Assembly (NCBI GenBank): GCA_958295905.1
Contig: OY282382.1
Coordinates: 2,814,001-2,878,000 of the forward strand
DNA: 64,000 nucleotides
Source: an uncultured Vicinamibacterales bacterium
Lineage (GTDB): Bacteria; Acidobacteriota; Vicinamibacteria; Vicinamibacterales; UBA8438
Direction: 5' to 3'
Below are positions 17,269-25,602 of this stretch, piece by piece. Positions within the stretch are counted from its first letter, which is position 1, and each line of letters begins with the position of its first letter. Below the pieces are notes generated by a model that worked only from the letters and a program-made list of their open reading frames with translations, was not told where the DNA came from and did no database searches. The position numbers and the translations under genes were made by a program.

Positions 17269-18725
17269 CAGCCCGTGGTGAAAGTCGGCGTCCAGGGATC
17301 GACAGGGCGGCCCCCATGTACTACACTGGCGGGCATGGCAATGGGCACGGTGCGCGACGACGGGTCGCAGCAGTCGATGTGGGTCGCGACGGCGGATCTG
17401 TCGCAGAGTGCGGGGCATCCGTTCTACGAGCGACTGAACCGGATTCTGGAGGCGGCAGGGTTCGACGCGTTCGTCGAAGGCCTGTGCGCGCCGTTCTACG
17501 CGGTGATGGGCCGGCCGAGTCTGGCTCCCGGACGGTACTTCCGATTGCTGCTCATCGGGTACTTCGAAGGGCTGGACTCGGAGCGGGGCATCGCGTGGCG
17601 CGCGGAGGATTCGCTGAGCATGCGGGCGTTTCTGCGTTTGGCGGCGCCGGCGGCGCCCCCGGACCATTCGACGATTTCGCGGACGCGTCGGCTGTTCCCG
17701 GTGGAGACCCATCAGGCGGTGTTCACTTGGGTGCTGGAGCAGTTGGCGGGGGCGGGCTTGGTTGCGGGGAAGACGTTGGGCGTCGATGCGACGACGCTGG
17801 AGGCGAACGCGGCGATGCGGAGCATCGTTCGGCGTGACACGGGCGAGGATTACACGGCGTTCCTGACCCGTTTGGCGAAAGCTTCCGGCATCGAGACGCC
17901 GACGGCGGAGGAGTTGGCGCGTTTTGACCGGAAGCGGAAGAAGAAGACGTCGAACAAGGATTGGACCCACCCCCACGACCCGGACGCGAAGGTCGCGAAG
18001 ATGAAGGACGGCAGCACCCACCTGGCCCACAAGGTGGAGCATGCGGTGGATCTGGAGACGGGTGCGGTGGTGGGTGTGACGATCCAGGGGGCGGACAAGG
18101 GGGATACGGCGACGATGGCCGAGACCCTCGTGACGGCGACGGAGCAGGTGGAGACGGTGTTGCCGGAGGCGGCGGGGGTTTCGGAGGTGGTTGCGGACAA
18201 GGGCTACCACAGCAACGAGACGATGGTGGATTTGGCGGCGGTGGAGGTTCGGAGCTACATTGCGGAGCCGGACCGGGGCCGGCGGAGCTGGAAGAACGCG
18301 CCGGAGGCTCGGGACGCGGTGTATGGGAACCGGCGCCGGATCCGGGGCAAGCGGGGCCGGCGTTTGCTGCGGCGTCGTGGCGAGCTGGTGGAGCGTCCGT
18401 TTGCGCACCTGTTTGAGACCGGCGGGATGCGCCGGGTGCACCTTCGGGGGCATTCGAACATCCTGAAGCGCCTGCTGGTGCACGTCGCGGGCCTCAACCT
18501 CGGGCTGCTTCTGCGTCAGGCGATCGGCGCCGGCACGCCCCGCGGCCTGCGGGGCGGGGTGGTATCCGCCGTCTGCGGGCTGATTGGGCGGTTTGTGGGC
18601 CTGTGGAGCGGTCTGGAGCGGCTCTTGACGCGATTCCGGCCCAATTCGGCGCGGGTCGCCGCGCTATCGAGCCACCGGCCCCTTCAGCCAGCCATCTGAA
18701 CACCGGGGACTTCTACCTCGGGCTG
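17269..18725 (+). mobile_element. IS1182-type element (type a), copy 1 (1457 bp)
   Basis: Ends CAGCCCGTGGTGAAAGTCGG and (reverse complement) CAGCCCGAGGTAGAAGTCCC are imperfect inverted repeats. CTAG flanks it at 17265-17268 and 18726-18729. It has the same length as the inverted copy at 22859-24315 and appears nearly identical. Its right side abuts the 5'-truncated helicase gene. Confidence 0.92.
17335..18699 (+). CDS. IS1182-family transposase (type a), copy 1
   Basis: 454 residues from the second in-frame ATG at 17335. The N-terminal DUF772-type region is followed by HSTISRTRRLFPVETH and KTLGVDATTLEANAAM with the first catalytic Asp, then KMKDGSTHLAHKVEHAVDLE, VVADKGYHSNET with the second Asp, and ELVERPFAHLFETGGMRR near the C-terminus holding the Glu. 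The frame is intact. It is unrelated in detail to the type-b transposase at 13.5-14.8 kb. Confidence 0.93.
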   Translation: MAMGTVRDDGSQQSMWVATADLSQSAGHPFYERLNRILEAAGFDAFVEGLCAPFYAVMGRPSLAPGRYFRLLLIGYFEGLDSERGIAWRAEDSLSMRAFLRLAAPAAPPDHSTISRTRRLFPVETHQAVFTWVLEQLAGAGLVAGKTLGVDATTLEANAAMRSIVRRDTGEDYTAFLTRLAKASGIETPTAEELARFDRKRKKKTSNKDWTHPHDPDAKVAKMKDGSTHLAHKVEHAVDLETGAVVGVTIQGADKGDTATMAETLVTATEQVETVLPEAAGVSEVVADKGYHSNETMVDLAAVEVRSYIAEPDRGRRSWKNAPEARDAVYGNRRRIRGKRGRRLLRRRGELVERPFAHLFETGGMRRVHLRGHSNILKRLLVHVAGLNLGLLLRQAIGAGTPRGLRGGVVSAVCGLIGRFVGLWSGLERLLTRFRPNSARVAALSSHRPLQPAI

Positions 18726-19661
18726 CTAGACAACGCGCTCGAGCAGATCCGGCAGGCAGACCGCTCCCTGAAACTCGTTCGAATCGGCCACCGGCATGAC
18801 GAGCGTATTTCGAAAGGGGTTGAGGACCTGCTTTTGGAGAACAGAGTAGACACCTGGCTTTCGTCGGTACGGTCGAGCTCTGAACAGTTTCTCTCCGCGC
18901 AGGCTGCCGAGCTTGGAGTTGACCGCACGGAGATCGACCTCGGAATGGCTGCGGCACGTCTTCGGGCCGCGCTCGGGGAGCTCGAAACATTGGATCTGAG
19001 GAAACGCGCGGCGACTGTGGAAGTTGGGAAACTCGCTGAAGAGGAAGGCGGGCCGGGTGGCGCGGGTCGTGGCGATACCTACCAGGAACTGAAGGAGGCG
19101 TTGCGGGAGTCGAGGGAGACAGCGAAGCGACTGGAAGTGGAAGTTAGGCGTGCCAGTCGGCGGGTCGACGACGCGCGGGCCGAGTTGGCGACCCTGCCGG
19201 GACTCGGCTCGGATCTGGCAACACTTTCAGCGGAAGAAGTTGGCGAGTGGGAGGAGGCGCTGCTACGTGGCACCGAGGCTACGCGAAGGATGCATCGTCT
19301 CGTTGCACTGGCTGGAGAGTGGTATCTACGTTTCGGCAGATCGCGGGATTTCTTTGCGGCGCTGATAGAGGACTCCGAGGTTATAGCCGGTACCTGTGTG
19401 GGCTTCGCGGGAGTTCACGGGATTCAGAACGTCGAGTTCGATCTCTGTATCGTTGACGAGGCGTCGAAAGCGACCGTTACGGAGCTTCTCGTTCCGTTAG
19501 CGCGCTCGCGCAAGTGGATCCTGGTGGGTGACCGGCGGCAGTTGCCTCCCTTCGTCGAGGATACTCTCGCGGACGCTGCTCTGAGGAAAGAGTACGGCTT
19601 TAAGAGAGAGGACTTGGAGATTACTCTTCTCGATGTGCTAGCTGATCGTTTGCCGAAATCA
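18726..19661 (+). pseudogene. SF1 helicase (Upf1/Dna2-like AAA_11/AAA_12), middle fragment
   Basis: 312 codons in frame from the CTAG at the IS1182 junction to the ISL3 insertion. A coiled-coil-like stretch (residues about 90-160, rich in E/R/L) precedes the helicase core. It has FDLCIVDEASKAT, motif II of Upf1-like helicases, and KWILVGDRRQLPPF, motif III. The Walker A motif expected upstream is absent, so the 5' part has been lost at the IS junction. Reading across the ISL3 insertion after removing one 8-bp duplicate gives LADRLPKSCVTALVYQHRM, in frame with the downstream fragment. With the PLD gene behind it, this looks like a disabled defence module. Confidence 0.8.
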
Positions 19662-21413
19662 GAATCTCCTCAAATGCGTGTGGGTAGGGGCGGCGCCAGT
19701 TCGATGCCTCCGCAGCACAGGAACAGCATCGAGATGAGCGCACCGGCCGAGTGGAAACCGTACGCGCGCCGCGCAATCACACGCAGCTTGTTGTTGATAC
19801 CCTCTACCGGACCGTTCGTCATCCGGGTGTCCAGATACGCCAGGATGCCTTCCGCGTGTTTCCGAATCGTGCGCCCCAGCTTCACGAACGGCGCCAAGCG
19901 GGACCGCGCAGCCCACTCCAGCCACTCCTCCAGCAGCTCCGGCGCATCCCCGGGCGTCGCCTGACCCAGGATCGTCGCCAGATACTCCTTCAGTTCGTAG
20001 GCCCGGTCCAGCGCCCGGTTCTCACGACGCAACGTCTCCAGACGCCGGGCCTCGCCGGGCTTCAGCCGCCCCGGGTGCTTCAGCAACGCATAACGCGTCC
20101 CCTTCAGCGCCTTCGCATCCGCCGGGTCCAGGCGCCGCTGCTCCGAACGCCGCACCTCGTCAACCGCATCCGACGCAAGCCGCTCAACGTGAAATCGGTC
20201 GAACACCACCCGCGCATGCGGAACCCAAGCCGCCAACGCCTTCTGCCAGCTCGACGCCAAGTCCGCCGTCACCAACTCGATCCGCGCGCACCGGCCCGGT
20301 CCCAACTGCTTGAAGAAGGCCCCCAACGTCTCCGCGCTGCGACCCTTCCCGGCCCACACCACCCGACGCGTGTCATGGTCAACCACGAGCGTCAGATACC
20401 GGTGACGCTTCCGGTAGCTGAACTCGTCGATGCCGATTCGCTTCAGCTTGCCGAACCGAGCCCCGTCCAGCCGCCGCGCCACCACCCGTTCCACGATGTT
20501 GCCCACCGTCACCCACGATATCCCCAGCAGGCGGCTCACCGCCGTCCGGTCCATCACCTGCGACAGATACGCCGCCAACTCCTCGAACCCCGACGTGAAC
20601 ACGCTGCCGCCGTCCGCCCACGGCACCTGCTCCACCTTCACCCCGCAACGCGGGCACGACACCCGCCACGGCGCGTACTGCAGCCACGCCGCCATCCGGC
20701 CCCACGACAGATGCCGCCACTCCCGAACCGGCTGCCGGTCATACCGCGGCGCCCGCTCCCCGCACGTTCCGCACCGGGAACGCCGCCACGACGGCTCCAC
20801 CGACACCGTCAACGGGCCGGCGGCGGCCATCTCCACCTGCTTGACGTACATTTGCGTGACACCCAACAGCCGCCGTAGTAACGTAGTCAGACGCATGGGG
20901 CTCTCCTCCTCGCGGGTCGTGGTGGTGCACACTCATGAGACCAGGAAGCCCCTGCGTTTGCAACCGCTTCGGCAGAACGAGACGACGCACGCGGCCCCGG
21001 CCCCGCGCCCAACGGGTGTCCCCGGGCCGGCACCGGGCCCCGGGGTGGCCGTTGGGCCAATCAGCCGGCACCTATCCCCAACCGCCGGTCGTCGCGCCGG
21101 CCGCGTCGTCGTGGACGGCCGGGACGCCCCCGTCCAGGCCGGGCCGCAAGGCCCATAACTGCTGTCTGAGCGGCGGGACGGACGGTGTGTCACCCGCAGG
21201 GCCGCAGCGCAGCGGAGGACGCGCGTAGCGCGTTGACACGCCGGCCGGCCCGGAGCTACTCCGCTCCGACCCGACCCGCCACTTGTCCGCCCGTCCGCCG
21301 CCGGATCAGGTGAACACCATGACCGCTCAATCCCGAGGCCGCCTGCGCCGCCAGCACCCCTCGCCGACCCGCTGATCGGCGCCGCCCCTACCCACACTCG
21401 TTTGAGGAGAGCC
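19662..21413 (-). mobile_element. ISL3-family insertion sequence, copy 2 (1752 bp), inside the helicase gene
   Basis: Same ends as copy 1 (GAATCTCCTC... and ...GAGGAGAGCC) with a perfect 8-bp target duplication CGAAATCA at 19654-19661 and 21414-21421. Copy 2 has one base more than copy 1, which accounts for its intact transposase frame. Confidence 0.95.
19670..20896 (-). CDS. ISL3-family transposase, intact
   Basis: 408 residues from the ATG at 20896 (GGAGGAGAG upstream); an in-frame start 12 codons earlier is possible. It carries N-terminal Cys pairs (CGTC, CPRC), the HTH-like region SRLLGISWVTVGNIVERVV, IGIDEFSYRKRHRYLTLVVD with the first catalytic Asp, VTADLASSW, VVFDRFHV and the C-terminal TNGPVEGINNKLRVIARRAY with the catalytic Glu. 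The full catalytic set makes this the likely active source. Confidence 0.93.
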   Translation of the reverse strand: MRLTTLLRRLLGVTQMYVKQVEMAAAGPLTVSVEPSWRRSRCGTCGERAPRYDRQPVREWRHLSWGRMAAWLQYAPWRVSCPRCGVKVEQVPWADGGSVFTSGFEELAAYLSQVMDRTAVSRLLGISWVTVGNIVERVVARRLDGARFGKLKRIGIDEFSYRKRHRYLTLVVDHDTRRVVWAGKGRSAETLGAFFKQLGPGRCARIELVTADLASSWQKALAAWVPHARVVFDRFHVERLASDAVDEVRRSEQRRLDPADAKALKGTRYALLKHPGRLKPGEARRLETLRRENRALDRAYELKEYLATILGQATPGDAPELLEEWLEWAARSRLAPFVKLGRTIRKHAEGILAYLDTRMTNGPVEGINNKLRVIARRAYGFHSAGALISMLFLCCGGIELAPPLPTRI

Positions 21414-22060
21414 CGAAATCATGCGTGACGGCTCTGGTGTACCAGCATCGCATGATCCGACAGATCGGTGACCTAGTCAGTCACTGCTTCTATGACGGTG
21501 AGCTTCGGAGCCCTCGTGAAGGGGATCCGGATCTGTTGGCACCGGCACTGCCCAAACCAGTGACTTGGTTTGATACGGCGCAGCACCGTGACCACGGTGA
21601 GTGGCGCGATCATGGTAGCTATAAGAATCTCGCGGAGGTTGAGCACATTTGCAAGGTCCTTAAGCGAATCAACTTCCAGGCGCGGATGCGAAGGGAGCAT
21701 TATGATGTCGCGATCCTCTCGGGGTACGCTTCGCAGAAACTCGAGATCCGACGCGCGCTCGATCGGGAGCAACAAGACTTGGAATGCCTTTCGCTGCAAT
21801 GCAACACGGTGGACGCATTCCAAGGTCGGGAGGCAGACATCGCGATTTACTCTGTCACTCGCTCCAACGACAGGGGAGATCTTGGTTTTTTGCGGGAGCG
21901 ACGGCGTCTAAACGTTGCGCTTTCGCGGGCACGGTGCGGACTTGGGATTGTGGGCGACGCGACTTTTGTTCGGTCGGCGTCGGGATACAACCCGTGGACG
22001 AGGGTTCTCGACTACATGGAGTCCCATCGACAGGATTGCGCTTTTGAGGTGGCGACATGA
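21414..22060 (+). pseudogene. SF1 helicase, C-terminal fragment
   Basis: Continues the interrupted helicase. YQHRMIRQIGDLVSHCFYDG matches the QYRMxPxI motif IV region, AILSGYASQKLEI and CNTVDAFQGREADI correspond to motif V (TVDxFQGxE), and RRRLNVALSRAR is motif VI (LNVALTRAR). The stop TGA overlaps the ATG of the following PLD gene (ATGA at 22057-22060), indicating translational coupling in the ancestral operon. Confidence 0.85.
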
Positions 22061-22858
22061 CGCCGGAAGAGACGGCGGATCGGTTCGACAATCGGGCAGG
22101 GTACAAGCTCATCGCGTATGGTACGGTGGGTCTGCCGCTGTATCGGTTGACGACGGTGGGATTGTGTTTGGCGAAAAAGAACTTGGACCCCATCGAGGAG
22201 TTTGTCCTTCGTAGCGTAAAGGCGGGGTCCCAGCGGGTGGGAGAAGCGGCGGGACTGCTCGGGCTCGAGACGAGGGTTATTGAGTCCTGTTTAGCGGAAC
22301 TTCTTCGCTCGGAGTGCGTTAGGGTGTCAGCAGCGGATACCAAGGGTCGGCAAGAGATAAAACTTACGTCCAAGGGAAGAGATTTGGCGCGGGATCAGGA
22401 AGCCACGATGCCGATCGAACAAACTGTTGTTTTTTATGTAGACGGCCTCACTAGGGCACCGCGATTTTATCCGGCGGAGAGCTTGTATAGGCCGCGTGAA
22501 CTCAAGGAGGTAGGCGTGCCGGAGATTCGAGCGTTTCCGGCCCGCGCGCCGGGGCTCGAGGAAATCGACATCAAGGATGTGATCGAGGTGGTGCGTTTGG
22601 ACGCGGGAAGAGCGGAGTCGCCTCGGCAGCTCCTGCGGATCAACTCGATTGAGAGAAGGGAGCGCGTTTTCTTGGAGGCGGTGGCTCTTGCGTATCGGGC
22701 GGAGTCGGGGGGGACGCTGCAAGTCGGATTCGCGGTAGACGGGCGACTGTCGGCTGAACACGAGACGGCCTTTGCGCGAGCAGGCGGGCCGGAGAAGACG
22801 AAGGTGTTTGGTAGGCTTCAGGCGGGGGGCGGGGCACCTCAAATGTTGGAGGTGCTAG
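22057..22858 (+). pseudogene. Winged-helix + phospholipase-D-like protein, N-terminal part, split by IS1182-type element
   Basis: About 267 codons up to the CTAG target. Residues 45-85 (FVLRSVKAGSQRVGEAAGLL and the following helices) look like a winged helix-turn-helix, followed by an unassigned alpha/beta region. Removing the IS and one CTAG joins MLEVL to GKDLARRVEHVARVQ in frame. The reconstituted gene is 1434 bp, exactly 478 codons including stop. It is translationally coupled to the helicase. Confidence 0.8.
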
Positions 22859-24315
22859 CAGCCCGAGGTAGAAGTCCCCGGTGTTCAGATGGCTGGCTGA
22901 AGGGGCCGGTGGCTCGATAGCGCGGCGACCCGCGCCGAATTGGGCCGGAATCGCGTCAAGAGCCGCTCCAGACCGCTCCACAGGCCCACAAACCGCCCAA
23001 TCAGCCCGCAGACGGCGGATACCACCCCGCCCCGCAGGCCGCGGGGCGTGCCGGCGCCGATCGCCTGACGCAGAAGCAGCCCGAGGTTGAGGCCCGCGAC
23101 GTGCACCAGCAGGCGCTTCAGGATGTTCGAATGCCCCCGAAGGTGCACCCGGCGCATCCCGCCGGTCTCAAACAGGTGCGCAAACGGACGCTCCACCAGC
23201 TCGCCACGACGCCGCAGCAAACGCCGGCCCCGCTTGCCCCGGATCCGGCGCCGGTTCCCATACACCGCGTCCCGAGCCTCCGGCGCGTTCTTCCAGCTCC
23301 GCCGGCCCCGGTCCGGCTCCGCAATGTAGCTCCGAACCTCCACCGCCGCCAAATCCACCATCGTCTCGTTGCTGTGGTAGCCCTTGTCCGCAACCACCTC
23401 CGAAACCCCCGCCGCCTCCGGCAACACCGTCTCCACCTGCTCCGTCGCCGTCACGAGGGTCTCGGCCATCGTCGCCGTATCCCCCTTGTCCGCCCCCTGG
23501 ATCGTCACACCCACCACCGCACCCGTCTCCAGATCCACCGCATGCTCCACCTTGTGGGCCAGGTGGGTGCTGCCGTCCTTCATCTTCGCGACCTTCGCGT
23601 CCGGGTCGTGGGGGTGGGTCCAATCCTTGTTCGACGTCTTCTTCTTCCGCTTCCGGTCAAAACGCGCCAACTCCTCCGCCGTCGGCGTCTCGATGCCGGA
23701 AGCTTTCGCCAAACGGGTCAGGAACGCCGTGTAATCCTCGCCCGTGTCACGCCGAACGATGCTCCGCATCGCCGCGTTCGCCTCCAGCGTCGTCGCATCG
23801 ACGCCCAACGTCTTCCCCGCAACCAAGCCCGCCCCCGCCAACTGCTCCAGCACCCAAGTGAACACCGCCTGATGGGTCTCCACCGGGAACAGCCGACGCG
23901 TCCGCGAAATCGTCGAATGGTCCGGGGGCGCCGCCGGCGCCGCCAAACGCAGAAACGCCCGCATGCTCAGCGAATCCTCCGCGCGCCACGCGATGCCCCG
24001 CTCCGAGTCCAGCCCTTCGAAGTACCCGATGAGCAGCAATCGGAAGTACCGTCCGGGAGCCAGACTCGGCCGGCCCATCACCGCGTAGAACGGCGCGCAC
24101 AGGCCTTCGACGAACGCGTCGAACCCTGCCGCCTCCAGAATCCGGTTCAGTCGCTCGTAGAACGGATGCCCCGCACTCTGCGACAGATCCGCCGTCGCGA
24201 CCCACATCGACTGCTGCGACCCGTCGTCGCGCACCGTGCCCATTGCCATGCCCGCCAGTGTAGTACATGGGGGCCGCCCTGTCGATCCCTGGACGCCGAC
24301 TTTCACCACGGGCTG
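22859..24315 (-). mobile_element. IS1182-type element (type a), copy 2 (1457 bp), inverted
   Basis: Same ends and length as copy 1, opposite orientation, CTAG duplicates at 22855-22858 and 24316-24319. Precise removal restores the PLD gene. Confidence 0.95.
22885..24249 (-). CDS. IS1182-family transposase (type a), copy 2
   Basis: 454 residues. The sequence matches the product of copy 1 (17335-18699) throughout, including GVDATTLEANAAM, VVADKGYHSNET and the C-terminal ERPFAHLFETGG. Intact frame. Near-identity of the two copies implies recent transposition. Confidence 0.93.
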   Translation of the reverse strand: MAMGTVRDDGSQQSMWVATADLSQSAGHPFYERLNRILEAAGFDAFVEGLCAPFYAVMGRPSLAPGRYFRLLLIGYFEGLDSERGIAWRAEDSLSMRAFLRLAAPAAPPDHSTISRTRRLFPVETHQAVFTWVLEQLAGAGLVAGKTLGVDATTLEANAAMRSIVRRDTGEDYTAFLTRLAKASGIETPTAEELARFDRKRKKKTSNKDWTHPHDPDAKVAKMKDGSTHLAHKVEHAVDLETGAVVGVTIQGADKGDTATMAETLVTATEQVETVLPEAAGVSEVVADKGYHSNETMVDLAAVEVRSYIAEPDRGRRSWKNAPEARDAVYGNRRRIRGKRGRRLLRRRGELVERPFAHLFETGGMRRVHLRGHSNILKRLLVHVAGLNLGLLLRQAIGAGTPRGLRGGVVSAVCGLIGRFVGLWSGLERLLTRFRPNSARVAALSSHRPLQPAI

Positions 24316-24951
24316 CTAGGCAAGGATCTGGCGCGGCGGGTGGAGCACGTAGCTCGAGTACAAGGGGACGCGGAGGAGCGGGGAAGGGAGGCATTAGGAG
24401 GCCACGGAAGCGCACGTGACCGGCAACTTGAGGAGGTGCAGGCGCAGCTCGATAGGTTGGAGGTTCGGCCGCTGGCGGTATACGAACACGCAGCGCTGCT
24501 GAACGGAGCGCTTGAAACTGCGAAGGAGCGGGTTCTGATTATCTCGCCGTGGATTAGGAGAGCGGTCGTGACTCGAGAGTTTTTGGGCAGGATGCGTCGG
24601 GCTTTGGACCGGGGTGTTAGAGTCTATATCGGGTACGGATTCAGTGAAGATGACAGCGGAGAACGCCGGTGGGACCAGGATGCGCGGAAGGAGTTGGAGA
24701 CGCTCGCGGACGAACGTGAGCATTTTATCCTGAAGCGACTGGGCGATACTCACGCAAAGGTACTCATCCAAGATCGGGATTTTTTTGTGATAACAAGCTT
24801 TAATTGGCTATCGTTTAAAGGGGATCCCGATCAGACGTTCCGCGAGGAATGGGGTACACTGGTTGCGATTCCGACGGTTGTTGAGGATTACTTCGAAGAG
24901 ATGGTTCAGCGCTTTGCAGTTGGAGAAGGCGGGGCGGGCAATCGGTCTTGA
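24316..24951 (+). pseudogene. Phospholipase-D-like nuclease domain, C-terminal part of the split gene
   Basis: About 210 codons. ERVLIISPWIRRAVVTREFL and RGVRVYIGYGFSED form the first half of a PLD fold. HAKVLIQDRDFFVITSFNWL carries the HxK(x4)D motif followed by the S-x-N active-site segment. PLD-family nucleases paired with helicases occur in several anti-phage systems, for example DrmC in DISARM; this pair is not DISARM because the helicase is of a different class. Ends at 24951, convergent with the BREX operon. Confidence 0.82.
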
Positions 24952-25602
24952 GAGGTGCATGGCTTGGGTGCAGGGTTGCGCTGGGCGATGGCGTTGGTGG
25001 AGGCGATGGGCGGCGGCGACGGAACCGGAGGGCGGCGTGCGGGATTGGTACGCGAAACGGAGCGTGCGCGTTGGTCCACGGGTAGCTCGGAGTTCCGGAC
25101 GGATCGGTGCTGGGAGTGGCTGGTACTTGCTCCGTCGCGCTGTCGGTAGACATCGTGAGCGACGGCGGTATCGAGCGATGAGGCAACTGTGGATCGTGTT
25201 TGGTTCGCGCTGGCTCGGGCGGTTAGATGAACGCGATGTTCGGGCGTGCGGGCGCTTGCGGACAACAGCGCCGCGCGGCGGATCGTTATGGAGGACTGCA
25301 AGACGCCGCTGATGGCGGAACGTGCCGCTTGGCGTCGCCGGGAATCGGGCCGCGAACGCGGGCGATGAACCTGCAGCTTGTGGCGGAAGCGGCCAGGGTG
25401 AGGATCGAGGCGGGCAACGGCAACGCGGCGGACGCCCGGAGACGCCCGCTGCACACGACCGTGTGGCACGTCTCGACGCCGTCCGGTTGCTGGTGGACAG
25501 GGGCACCGGCCTGCATGCCCTGAACGACCGTGGGCAGACACCGCTGCCGGTGGCCTGCGCGTGCAGACGATCCGTCCCGTCTTCTTCTTCCGCGCCGGCC
25601 GG
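24952..25602. other. Gene-free spacer between PLD and brxL, with ankyrin-repeat remnant
   Basis: No intact gene. On the plus strand near 25430-25560, fragments in two frames read RRPLHTTV and then LDAVRLLVDRGTGLHALNDR followed by GQTPL. This is the pattern of one ankyrin repeat broken by a frameshift. The rest shows nothing recognisable. Confidence 0.5.

Noticed and set aside
17269-24315. Functional composite transposon
   Set aside because: Inverted IS1182-a copies enclose the genes, but each copy has its own CTAG flanks and copy 2 lies inside a gene whose frame is restored on its precise removal, which fits two independent insertions.
18726-24951. Intact DISARM system
   Set aside because: PLD and a helicase are present, but the helicase is an Upf1/Dna2-like SF1 enzyme, and no DUF1998 (drmB) or DISARM methylase was seen.
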